From: Streptosporangium subroseum
GTDB taxonomy: Bacteria > Actinomycetota > Actinomycetes > Streptosporangiales > Streptosporangiaceae
Assembly: GCF_900188345.1 (NCBI RefSeq)
Contig: NZ_FZOD01000006.1
Coordinates: forward strand, 232,239-296,238
Direction: 5' to 3'
DNA: 64,000 nucleotides
The notes under the pieces were generated by a model. That model did no database searches, was not told the DNA's origin, and was given only the letters and a program-made list of their open reading frames with translations. Positions 52,849 through 60,187 of this stretch are shown here, in pieces. A program made the translations under genes and the position numbers. Positions within the stretch are counted from its first letter, which is position 1; each line of letters starts with the position of its first letter.

Positions 52849-53784
52849 TCACGGAAGCTCTTCGACGCAGCCCGCCAGTTCGTTCAATGCCGCCTGCCGG
52901 CCTGTGCCGACGGCTGCGCGAAGGGGGAGTGGGCGTCGCTCGGTACGGCCGATCGGCGCGCTGCCGATCGGCGGGCGGATCTGCAAGGTCGCGGGATGCG
53001 ACGCCAGAAGCCGCTCTTCCTCCGCTCTGATGGCCTCGCGGCGCAGCCATGGCTCGAGGGCTCCTGGTGCGCGCCGGGCGAACCATCGCGACATCATCAG
53101 ACGTTCGCCGAGGGACGGAGCCGACGTGGTCTCGTCCATACGTCGGGTGCGAAGCGCGACGATGTGCGTGGCCTTCTGGGCGAGTGCCGTCCGTACGGGG
53201 ACCGACTCGCTCACCCCGGCGTCGACGAACGATCGCCCGTCGATCTCGATCGGTTCGCCCGCGAGAAGTGGCATCGCCGTCGAAGCGCGGAGCGCGGCCT
53301 GCAAGCTGGATCGGTCACGGATCTGCTCGTGCAGATCGGTGGCCTGGCCGGTGAGGGCGTCTGTGGCGATCGGATGGAACTCGACGGTGCTGTCGAGGAT
53401 CTCCTGGAACCCCATCGGCATGATCTCGGTGTACACGGTGTGGACAAGGAAACGAGTGTCCACGACCGGCAGTCGGCGCAGTGCACGCCTTGGGTTGATG
53501 GTCGTCCCCATGATGATCGGATCCCACCACGCGTGCACGCTGCTTTCGGCGCGACCGCACAGCAGCCACGCTGCGTTCAGCGCTCCTGCGGAACTGCCGT
53601 AGACGGCATCGAACATCGGCAGCAGCCCCAGTTGTTCGATGGCGATCGCCATACCGTACGAGTAGACACCACGAGAGCTTCCGCCTTCGACCAGTAGCAC
53701 CAGGCGCGCGTCGTCGCTGCGATGTCCGGGAGTGCTTCCCTGTTTCTTGCGGTCACGCAGTAGCCGAAGGACGGTGTCGGTCAC
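52849..53784 (-). CDS. Patatin-like phospholipase
   Basis: 311 residues. Oxyanion motif EGGSSRGVYSYG (~34-42), nucleophile elbow YGSSAGALNAA (Ser ~65) and the catalytic Asp in FVDAGVSESVPVRTAL (~190): the Ser-Asp dyad of patatins is complete. The N-terminus is short and basic, without a signal peptide, so it is cytoplasmic. The start is GTG at 53784 with GAAGGTGG upstream. Its promoter region carries the same 12-mer as the MocR gene. It likely acts on membrane lipid or lipid-like esters. Confidence 0.82.
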   Translation of the reverse strand: MTDTVLRLLRDRKKQGSTPGHRSDDARLVLLVEGGSSRGVYSYGMAIAIEQLGLLPMFDAVYGSSAGALNAAWLLCGRAESSVHAWWDPIIMGTTINPRRALRRLPVVDTRFLVHTVYTEIMPMGFQEILDSTVEFHPIATDALTGQATDLHEQIRDRSSLQAALRASTAMPLLAGEPIEIDGRSFVDAGVSESVPVRTALAQKATHIVALRTRRMDETTSAPSLGERLMMSRWFARRAPGALEPWLRREAIRAEEERLLASHPATLQIRPPIGSAPIGRTERRPLPLRAAVGTGRQAALNELAGCVEELP

Positions 53785-53871
53785 CGTTCCACCTTCTTGT
53801 CTTGCGCGACGCCGATCGCGTCGAGCACCGACGGCAGGACCACACCGTGGACCGCTACTCCCGTATCAGTG

Positions 53872-53883
53872 GTAGCGCTATTA
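53872..53883. promoter_or_regulatory. Second copy of the MocR-promoter 12-mer
   Basis: GTAGCGCTATTA, identical to 50256-50267, in an AT-rich pocket upstream of the patatin gene (minus strand reads TAATAGCGCTAC). A downstream AT-rich stretch (CATATTTAACGATAG) suggests promoter function. The remaining 53884-54227 holds no gene that I recognise. Confidence 0.45.
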
Positions 53884-54227
53884 CTGTGTTTCATATTTAA
53901 CGATAGCAGTCCTCAAGGCGAAGCGTACTGGCGGGTAGGTTACTTGTCGGTAAGTTTTCCTGGTCCCGTTCGGACGGCACGTCAGGAGGCACGACATGGC
54001 TGCCGGCGGCATTGAGCCCGTGGACCCGGGGCGAGGGTGTCACTAAGAACTCGTGCAAGAGCAGGCTCTGTCCGATGGGCCATTGGGTTATGCTGTGCGG
54101 CGATGACTACCGGGACGGCATTGCGCCACGCACAGATCGGTGACCCGGTGCTCTTCTGAGCGCCGTGCGGGCCGGTGCGAGCCCGCTGTTCGATCGAGGA
54201 TCCTGCGCTGCCGTGCGGGCTCCGCCT

Positions 54228-54270
54228 CCTGTCGTGTTGATCACAGGTTCTACACATCAACCACGACAGG
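54228..54270 (+). promoter_or_regulatory. Long inverted repeat overlapping the RBS of the dienelactone hydrolase gene
   Basis: CCTGTCGTGTTGAT (54228-54241) pairs with ATCAACCACGACAGG (54256-54270): 14 pairs with a single bulged base and a 14-base loop. The distal arm ends in AGG, which is the first part of the AGGAG Shine-Dalgarno (54268-54272), eight bases before the ATG. As RNA it could hide the RBS; as DNA it may be an operator. Confidence 0.7.
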
Positions 54271-54277
54271 AGAAAAC

Positions 54278-55012
54278 ATGCCCACCAAGACTCTGCGGAT
54301 TCCCACCGCGGACGGCCAGGCCGACGCTTTCGCCGCCTTCCCCGACGATGGCGAGCGGCACCCGGGGGTGCTGATGTACGCGGACGGCTTCGGTATCCGG
54401 CCCGTGCTGCGGGAGATGGCCCGCGAACTGGCCGGGCACGGGTACTACGTGCTCGTCCCCAACTTCTTCTACCGGCACGGCCCGGCACCGGTGATCGAAC
54501 TTCCCGAGCACATCGGGGAGGAGGTCCGGCCCGCGATCTTCGCCCAGCTGATGCCCTTGATCGAGGCGCACACCACCGAACGGATCCTGCGCGACGCCGA
54601 CGCCTTCCTCGGGTTCCTCACCACCCAGCCCGAGGTCGGCGCCGGACCGGTCGCGGTGACCGGCTACTGCATAGGCGGCCTCCTGGCGATGCGCACCGCC
54701 GCGGCCCACCCCGGCCAGGTGGCCGCAGTCGCCGGATTCCACGGCCCCGTAGGCGCCGACGGGCCCGACAGCCTCTCCAAGCTCACCGCCCAGGTCCACT
54801 TCGGCCACGCCGAAACCGACATCACGCCCGAGGCACTCGGCGAGCTCAACCGGGCCCTGGATGCCGCAGGCGTCGAGTACACCTCCGAGATCTACCCCGG
54901 CACCGTCCACGGCTTCACCATGTCCGACACCGACGCCTTCAACCCCTCCGCGCTACAGCGCCACTGGGACCGCCTGCTCCCCCTCCTCGACCGCGCCCTG
55001 GTCAACGGCTGA
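54278..55012 (+). CDS. Dienelactone hydrolase family protein
   Basis: 244 residues. The DLH triad is visible: Cys in AVTGYCIGGLLAMRTAA (~131), Asp in HFGHAETDITPEALGELN (~182) and His in YPGTVHGFTMSDTDAF (~210). N-terminal TLRIPTADGQADAFAAFPDD and GVLMYADGFGIRPVLREMAR are typical. It would open lactones or hydrolyse small esters such as dienelactone. The ATG at 54278 has AGGAG at ideal spacing. The RBS lies in a strong hairpin, so translation may be switched. It stands alone, followed by gene remnants. Confidence 0.85.
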   Translation: MPTKTLRIPTADGQADAFAAFPDDGERHPGVLMYADGFGIRPVLREMARELAGHGYYVLVPNFFYRHGPAPVIELPEHIGEEVRPAIFAQLMPLIEAHTTERILRDADAFLGFLTTQPEVGAGPVAVTGYCIGGLLAMRTAAAHPGQVAAVAGFHGPVGADGPDSLSKLTAQVHFGHAETDITPEALGELNRALDAAGVEYTSEIYPGTVHGFTMSDTDAFNPSALQRHWDRLLPLLDRALVNG

Positions 55013-55050
55013 GGCTCCGGCCTGGAGTCCTGCGCGTCGTCCGAACGCGA

Positions 55051-55235
55051 TCAGGGAGCGGTACTCCGCAGGAGGCCCGCGCGGGCGAAGTCGAGTACGC
55101 GGTCGACCAGGGGGAGCAACTCCTCGGTGGCGGTGTCGCGGTGGTGGGCCTCGTGGGTCATGTACAGCTCGCGCAGGCCGCCCACCACGGTGTACGCGGT
55201 CAGGCGCGGGGCCAGCGCGTCGGGCGCCAGGCCCG
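55051..55235 (-). pseudogene. C-terminal remnant of a TetR-family regulator gene
   Basis: The frame LAPDALAPRLTAYTVVGGLR, then ELYMTHEAHHRDTATEEL and LPLVDRVLDFARAGLL ends with a stop at 55051: the C-terminal helices of a TetR protein. The N-terminal HTH is missing. At its broken end (near 55235) the DNA continues directly into a head-less SDR gene on the other strand. Confidence 0.6.
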
Positions 55236-55813
55236 GGCTGGACGTGGTGGTCAACAGCGCGGGCTACGGCCATTTCGGGATGGTCGAGGAGCTGACCGAG
55301 ACCGAGATCCGCGCCGAGATGGAGACCAACTTCTTCGGCACGCTATGGGTGACGCAGGCGGTCCTGCCCGTGCTGCGCGCGCAGGGTCACGGCCGGATCA
55401 TTCAGGTCACCAGCGAGGGCGGGGTCCGGGCGTTCCCCGGCATCGGTGGCTACCACGCATCGAAGTGGACGGTGGAAGGGCTGTCGGAGTCGCTCCGCAA
55501 GGAGGTCACGCACTTCGGCATCGACGTTGTCTGCCTGGAGCCCGGCCCGTACTCGACTGACTTCGGCGGCGGCAGCGTCCGCACCAGTGCCGAGCACCCG
55601 GACTACGCCGAGGTCCGCGCGGCCACCGAAATCACGTGGGAACTCGGCGACCCCAAGGCGACGCGCGGGCCGATCCTGGAGCTGGCCGACACCGACGACC
55701 CGCCGGCCCGGGTCTTCTTCGGAAAGTCGTTCGAGCCGGTCGCGGCCGAGTACGAGGAACGGCTTGCCACGTGGCGGAAGTGGCAGCCGGTCGCGCTGGC
55801 CGCATTCCGTTGA
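55232..55813 (+). pseudogene. N-terminally deleted short-chain dehydrogenase gene
   Basis: From LDVVVNSAGYGHFGMVEELT the frame is a good SDR (catalytic YHASKWTVEGLSESLRKEV, GIDVVCLEPGPYSTDFGGGS, ending at 55813), but the first ~75 residues, including the TGxxxGIG cofactor site, are gone. The codons before 55232 are the antisense of the TetR remnant. Without the cofactor site the product cannot be an oxidoreductase. A deletion joined the broken heads of a once divergent tetR-SDR pair. Confidence 0.7.
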
Positions 55814-55933
55814 CGTGCACACCGGGCTGACGTTCGTGTCCGACACGTCGGTGAGCGTCGAAGCGTCCCCGGGCGATCTTCGAGATCGTCACGGGGACGG
55901 CGGAGAACGGCGTGACCCAATGCGAAAAAGCCG

Positions 55934-55989
55934 CCGCTCGTCTCTGAAGACTCGTCTCTTCGAAGACAGGTCTTCGAAGAGACGAGCGG
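55934..55989. terminator. Long perfect hairpin between convergent transcripts
   Basis: CTCGTCTCTTCGAAGAC (55951-55967) and GTCTTCGAAGAGACGAG (55970-55986) are perfect 17-bp inverted arms separated by two bases. A second arm CCGCTCGTCTCT (55934-55945) can pair instead with AGAGACGAGCGG (55978-55989), so two hairpins compete. It lies between the SDR remnant (+) and the GntR-TetR regulator (-), where a two-way terminator is expected. Confidence 0.65.
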
Positions 55990-56004
55990 GGGCTCCACGC
56001 GGTG

Positions 56005-56982
56005 TCAGTGGTGGTCTTCGGCCTCGGCGAGGTGGTGACTCTCCACCAGGACGGCAAAACCGTCGAGATGGCGTGCGAGGCCGTACTCGAACAATCCGTC
56101 CACGTCCGACACCTCTTCCCCGGTAACCGTGGCCAGCAGCGGAAATCGTCCGGAGTGGAGAAGCTCGTCGGCCCGCTTCCGCTGTGTCAGCCACCACCGG
56201 TCGAGCGTCACACCGGTCTCCTGCTCGGCTTCGACCTCATCCGCCATGGACAGCGCCACGGTGAGGACCAGTGAGTGCAGCGTGAGCGCCTCTCGAATCC
56301 GTGCTGTCATGGGCAGTCCAAGCCCGTCGAGTGCACGCAGGGTCCACTCGGTATGCGCCATCATGTTGGGCACCAGCAACGGGCGAGTGAACGAGATGGC
56401 CCTGGGCAGCCAGAGGTGTCGCCGGCACAGCTCCCATTGCAGGCGGGAGATCAGTTCGAGCTTGGCCCGCCAGCCGTCTGGCCCCGGGACGGGGAGCTCC
56501 GGTTCGCCGAAGACCTCGTCGGTCATCTGCGTCACCAATTCGTCCTTGCTCGAAACGTGCCGGTACAACGACATCGGAGCGACACCGAACTCGGCCGCGA
56601 GTCGCCGCATGGATACGGCGTCGAGCCCCTCGGTATCGGCGATCGCGATGGCGGTGCGGAGAGTCTGCTTCCGGCTCAGCGCCTGCTTGGGGGCACCGGC
56701 GCGCCGCGGTCTCGGGGGAGTGGTCACGCCGACCGGCTTCTTCTGGCCCGTGAGGGTGCTGACCACCGTGCCGGCGCCGACCTTCGTCTCGACCAGCCCG
56801 TCGTCGCGGAGAGCGGCCATCGCTCTGGTCGCGGTCGCGACCGCGACGCTCCACCGCCGGGCGATCTCCCGGATGGAGGGAACCCGATCTCCGGGCCGCA
56901 GGTCGCCGGCCAGGATCCGGGCGCGGATCTCCTCGACGATCTGCCTGTAGGGCGGTTCCGGCCGCTGCGTTGACGACGGCAT
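56005..56982 (-). CDS. Double-headed regulator: GntR-type HTH + TetR domain
   Basis: 325 residues. Residues ~8-75 are a GntR winged HTH (YRQIVEEIRARILAGDLRPG, WSVAVATATRAMAALRDDGL). After a Pro/Arg linker, residues ~105-165 are a full TetR HTH (LRTAIAIADTEGLDAVSMRR, FGVAPMSLYRHVSSKDELVT) and the rest is a TetR_C-type ligand domain. So one chain carries two DNA-binding heads. The ATG at 56982 gives the normal GntR N-terminus. It is divergent from the GNAT gene, with two direct repeats in the gap that may be its binding sites. Confidence 0.85.
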   Translation of the reverse strand: MPSSTQRPEPPYRQIVEEIRARILAGDLRPGDRVPSIREIARRWSVAVATATRAMAALRDDGLVETKVGAGTVVSTLTGQKKPVGVTTPPRPRRAGAPKQALSRKQTLRTAIAIADTEGLDAVSMRRLAAEFGVAPMSLYRHVSSKDELVTQMTDEVFGEPELPVPGPDGWRAKLELISRLQWELCRRHLWLPRAISFTRPLLVPNMMAHTEWTLRALDGLGLPMTARIREALTLHSLVLTVALSMADEVEAEQETGVTLDRWWLTQRKRADELLHSGRFPLLATVTGEEVSDVDGLFEYGLARHLDGFAVLVESHHLAEAEDHH

Positions 56983-57024
56983 GGAGCCCCCGATCTTTTG
57001 GTGAGGTTTCTGCTCGCCAAGAGT

Positions 57025-57054
57025 GTACTAGTTCAATCTCTCAGTACCAGTTCA
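57025..57054. promoter_or_regulatory. Direct repeats in the regulator / GNAT divergent promoter
   Basis: GTACTAGTTCA (57025-57035) and GTACCAGTTCA (57044-57054) differ by one base and are 19 bases apart, in an AT-rich part of the 134-base gap. Direct repeats rather than a palindrome may suit a protein with two different DNA-binding heads. Confidence 0.5.
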
Positions 57055-57116
57055 CTTCAACTCGCCGAATCCTCAAAACACGCCCACTTCCGCGACCATC
57101 TCAATACGCTGTACCC

Positions 57117-57728
57117 ATGACAGCTGATACACCGTACGCATCCGTGCGGCGGGCGGATGCCGCAGACCGGCAGGCGGTGTTGGACGTCCTGACCAAGGCG
57201 TTCATGAACGATCCCGTCGTCTGCTGGCTCTTCCCCGAGGTGGGCCGGCGAGGCCGTCTCCAGGCGCACTACTACCGCTCCCTGCTCGCCCATCCCGCCG
57301 CCGAGGTGTACCTTGCCGGCCGTCGCGAGGGCACCTCGATATGGCTGAGGCTGGCCGCGGGACAGTCGCCCCATGAGGGGCGCCCGGACACGCCCGGGGC
57401 GGACCAGGGGACGGTCTTCGGTGAGAACGGCGCGCGATTGCTGGCCCTGGGCCAGGCACTGGCCCCACGGCATCCCGATCGCGAACCGCACCTCTACCTC
57501 CCGTGCATGGGGGTGATCGGCGGGCGGCAGGGCGCCGGACTCGGCTCGGCGATGTTGCGGCACCGACTGGAGCGAGCGGACGCCGACGGGCTCGCCGCGT
57601 ATCTGGAGGCGAATTCGCCCAGGAGTCGCGTCCTCTACCGGCGGCACGGATTCGAGGATCTCGGCGAGCCGGTTCGTGTGGCGGACAGCCCGCCCCTGTG
57701 GCCGATGTGGCGCCGACCGCACCGTTGA
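57117..57728 (+). CDS. GNAT-family N-acetyltransferase
   Basis: 203 residues. SVRRADAADRQAVLDVLTKA begins the fold; LYLPCMGVIGGRQGAGLGSA holds the CoA loop (Q-G-A-G-L-G, ~140) and LEANSPRSRVLYRRHGFEDL the last strand, as in aminoglycoside/puromycin-type and other small-molecule GNATs. ATG at 57117, with no RBS and AT-rich sequence directly before it, so a leaderless mRNA is likely. It is divergent from the GntR-TetR regulator and 47 bases before the next gene, an alpha/beta hydrolase, so both may form one transcript. Confidence 0.82.
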   Translation: MTADTPYASVRRADAADRQAVLDVLTKAFMNDPVVCWLFPEVGRRGRLQAHYYRSLLAHPAAEVYLAGRREGTSIWLRLAAGQSPHEGRPDTPGADQGTVFGENGARLLALGQALAPRHPDREPHLYLPCMGVIGGRQGAGLGSAMLRHRLERADADGLAAYLEANSPRSRVLYRRHGFEDLGEPVRVADSPPLWPMWRRPHR

Positions 57729-57775
57729 CCGCCGACTCACACCACCCGTCCAACAGACAGAAGGAGCGAACGTCA

Positions 57776-58651
57776 ATGACAACGAACCGCGACGCCGATC
57801 GGCGACCGCCGACCCTGGTGTTCATCCACGGCACCAACTCCTCGTCGGCCTGGGCTTCGGGGCTGACCGGCGAGCTCACCCTGCGTGGGCACCGGTGCGT
57901 GGCCGTCGACCTTCCAGGACACGGCAGTGAAGCGTTCTATCCCCGTTCGTACCAGAACCCGCAGGACCTTGAGGCACTGGCAACCGAACCGTCGCCGCTC
58001 GCGAAGATCACCATCGACGACTATGTCGAGCGCGTCGTGGATGTGGTGCGCCGCGCCCGCCGCCATGGGCCCGTGATCCTCGTCGGCATGAGCCAGGGCG
58101 GCGTCACCGTGAGCAGAGTCGGCAACGCCATCCCCGAACTGCTCGATCGGGTCGTCTATGTCGCGGCGTACTGCTGCGTGGACCTGCCGAACGTGGCCGC
58201 CTATCTCGAAACGCCGGAGAACGGCGACAGCCTGCTCGCTCAGGTGACCGCGGCCATGGTCGCCGATCCGGCGGTCCTGGGGGTGAGCCGGCTCAACTGG
58301 CGCTCGGCCGACCCGGCGGTGTTCCACGGCGTCAAGAACGCCCTCGCCGGAGACTTCACCGACGAAGGGGTGCGCCGGCTGCTCAACCTGCTCGAACCGG
58401 ACGAGACCGCCGGCATTCCCGCTGCCGAAGCCCGGGGCGAAGCACACACCTGGGGCCGGATTCCCCGGACTTATGTGCGCCTCACCCTCGACCGTCTGAT
58501 TCCGCCGGCGCTGCAGGACCGATTCATCAAAGAGGCCGACCGTCTCACTCCGGACAACCCGACCGACGTGCGAAGCGTCGCGGCACCCCATGTCGGCCCG
58601 TTCGACCGGCCCGAACTGGTGGAGATCTTCTCGGAGCTCGCCGGCCGTTGA
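57776..58651 (+). CDS. Alpha/beta hydrolase
   Basis: 291 residues. LVFIHGTNSSSAWASGLTGE (oxyanion HG), AVDLPGHGSEAFYPRSYQNP, nucleophile elbow ILVGMSQGGVTVSRVGNAI (Ser ~106) and a C-terminal His in VRSVAAPHVGPFDRPELVEI. This is the HNL/methylesterase-like or AB_hydrolase_6 type common in actinomycetes. ATG at 57776 behind AAGGAG. It probably belongs with the GNAT gene upstream under the GntR-TetR regulator. Substrate unknown; a small ester or macrolide-type lactone is possible. Confidence 0.82.
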   Translation: MTTNRDADRRPPTLVFIHGTNSSSAWASGLTGELTLRGHRCVAVDLPGHGSEAFYPRSYQNPQDLEALATEPSPLAKITIDDYVERVVDVVRRARRHGPVILVGMSQGGVTVSRVGNAIPELLDRVVYVAAYCCVDLPNVAAYLETPENGDSLLAQVTAAMVADPAVLGVSRLNWRSADPAVFHGVKNALAGDFTDEGVRRLLNLLEPDETAGIPAAEARGEAHTWGRIPRTYVRLTLDRLIPPALQDRFIKEADRLTPDNPTDVRSVAAPHVGPFDRPELVEIFSELAGR

Positions 58652-58676
58652 CGCGGCGCGGCACGCTCGAAATGGG

Positions 58677-59414
58677 TTATGCGGCGGCTTCGACGAGGGG
58701 GCGGATGATGACCTCGTTGACGTCGATGGCGACGGGTTGATCGATGACGTAGGCGATGGCGTCCGCCACGGAGGACGCGGGCATGTTGAGCTTGTCCGCC
58801 ATGGTGCGCACCCACGCCATGGTGTCGGGATCGCCTCCCAGGGTGTTCAGCTCGGATTCGGTGAAGGAAGGGCTGATCACGGTGACCCTGATGTCCTGCT
58901 GCTCCTTGCGGAGTCCCTCGGACAGGGCCTTGACCGCGAATTTGGTGGCGCTGTAGACGGCGGAGCTGGGGACGACGTCGTGGCCGAGGGTCGAGGAAAC
59001 GTTGATCACGTGTCCCGAGCGCTGCGCCTTCATCAACGGGAGAACGGCCGCGATGCCGTGCAGGGTGCCGCGTAGATTGACGTCGATCATCTGGTCCCAC
59101 TCGTCGACGCGTAGCGCGTCAAGCCTTGACAGTGGCATCACGCCGGCGTTGTTGACCAGGACGTCGACGCGTCCGTGCCGGCGGTGGGCCTCCTGGACGA
59201 AGGAGTGGACGCTTTCCTGGTTCGTCACGTCCAGTGCCAGGTGCTCGGCGGAGCCGCCGCCCGCACGGATCGTGGCGGTCAGGGCGGCGAGGCGATCGAG
59301 GCGGCGGGCGCCGAGCACCACGTGGTGGCCCGCCGCGGCGAGCCGTTGTGCGGTGGCGGCACCGATGCCGCTGCTGGCTCCGGTGATGAGGATGATCTTC
59401 GGTGAGTCGTTCAT
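58677..59414 (-). CDS. Short-chain dehydrogenase/reductase
   Basis: 245 residues, classical SDR. Cofactor site LITGASSGIGAATAQRLAAA (~9-28), NNAGVMPLSRLDALRVDEWD, Ser in INVSSTLGHDVVPSS and catalytic YSATKFAVKALSEGLRKEQQ (~148). YdfG/serine-dehydrogenase-like. ATG at 59414; its 3' end is 25 bases from the convergent hydrolase. The MarR regulator gene lies 78 bases upstream of it on the same strand and may be its controller. Substrate unknown. Confidence 0.85.
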   Translation of the reverse strand: MNDSPKIILITGASSGIGAATAQRLAAAGHHVVLGARRLDRLAALTATIRAGGGSAEHLALDVTNQESVHSFVQEAHRRHGRVDVLVNNAGVMPLSRLDALRVDEWDQMIDVNLRGTLHGIAAVLPLMKAQRSGHVINVSSTLGHDVVPSSAVYSATKFAVKALSEGLRKEQQDIRVTVISPSFTESELNTLGGDPDTMAWVRTMADKLNMPASSVADAIAYVIDQPVAIDVNEVIIRPLVEAAA

Positions 59415-59492
59415 GTGATGGTCCTTGAGTCCTTCGATATCGGTCACGCGCCTCGGCCGGCGCGGGCGATCGGCTCGGTCCTTACGTGGCGG

Positions 59493-60092
59493 TCATTCGT
59501 CGGCGTTCGGCCCGGACGAGCCGACGGACGGGTCCAACGCGGAGAGCACCTGCTGCGCCATCACGATGGCCCGTTGCGCCTCGCTCCGGTCGAGGGCCTC
59601 CAGTCCGGCGTGCGTCGTGCTCATGCGCCGCACCGCCTGGTCGGCGATGTGCCTGCCGGCCGGCTCCAGCCGCACCAGCTGACCGCGTGGCGCCTGTGGG
59701 TCGAGATGCCTGCTCACCAGGCCGCGTTCGCACAATCGGTGCACCTGCTTGCTCACGGCGCCGGAGGTGACCATGAGACGGCGGAACAGCTGGGTCGGGC
59801 TGAGCGCGTAACTCGGTGGCGAGCGGCGCAGAGCCAGCAGGATCCGCATCTCGGAGGGGAGAAGGTCGTACTCCTTGACCAGTTCGGTGAAGTCCTGTTC
59901 GAGGAGTTGCGCGATCCGGTGGATCGCCGACGCCAGCACGATGTTGGTGACGTCGAGACCGGGGAGTTCCTGCTGCCACAGTGCGGCCACGGCCATGGGA
60001 TCGGGCCCGCCGACGCGAGGAGCGTACGGTGGCACCCGCTCGGTGGAACCATCACATTGGGGAGCCGGAACCTCGGGGTCCGTATCGTTCAT
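59493..60092 (-). CDS. MarR-family transcriptional regulator
   Basis: 199 residues with a ~40-residue N-terminal extension. MarR core ~45-160: IVLASAIHRIAQLLEQDFTE, LLPSEMRILLALRRSPPSYA, PTQLFRRLMVTSGAVSKQVH (recognition helix) and RGLVSRHLDPQAPRGQLV (wing). The ATG at 60092 sits directly behind two copies of CTTCCTGGGAA, its likely operators. It precedes the SDR gene on the same strand. Its 5' leader is short. Confidence 0.82.
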   Translation of the reverse strand: MNDTDPEVPAPQCDGSTERVPPYAPRVGGPDPMAVAALWQQELPGLDVTNIVLASAIHRIAQLLEQDFTELVKEYDLLPSEMRILLALRRSPPSYALSPTQLFRRLMVTSGAVSKQVHRLCERGLVSRHLDPQAPRGQLVRLEPAGRHIADQAVRRMSTTHAGLEALDRSEAQRAIVMAQQVLSALDPSVGSSGPNADE

Positions 60093-60108
60093 CAACTGAC
60101 CAGCAATT

Positions 60109-60135
60109 CTTCCTGGGAAACTTACTTCCTGGGAA
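60109..60135. promoter_or_regulatory. Two MarR-type operator repeats
   Basis: CTTCCTGGGAA occurs at 60109-60119 and again, identical, at 60125-60135 (16 bases apart). Each contains the near-palindrome TTCC-TG-GGAA and they lie 17 bases before the MarR start. Confidence 0.6.
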
Positions 60136-60148
60136 GATAGCCCCTGTT

Positions 60149-60177
60149 GCCAGAGGCGCGCAAGTCGCGCCTCTGGC
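60149..60177 (-). terminator. Hairpin terminator of the epoxide hydrolase gene
   Basis: GCCAGAGGCGCG-caagt-CGCGCCTCTGGC: a perfect 12-bp stem with 5-base loop, 11 bases after the epoxide hydrolase stop on the minus strand and just before the MarR promoter. Confidence 0.8.
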
Positions 60178-60187
60178 CCCGGTAGCC

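Noticed and set aside
53785..54227. A transposase remnant in the patatin-DLH gap
   Set aside because: Short frames only (for example MTTGTALRHAQIGDPVLF near 54102) with no motif I can tie to a family.
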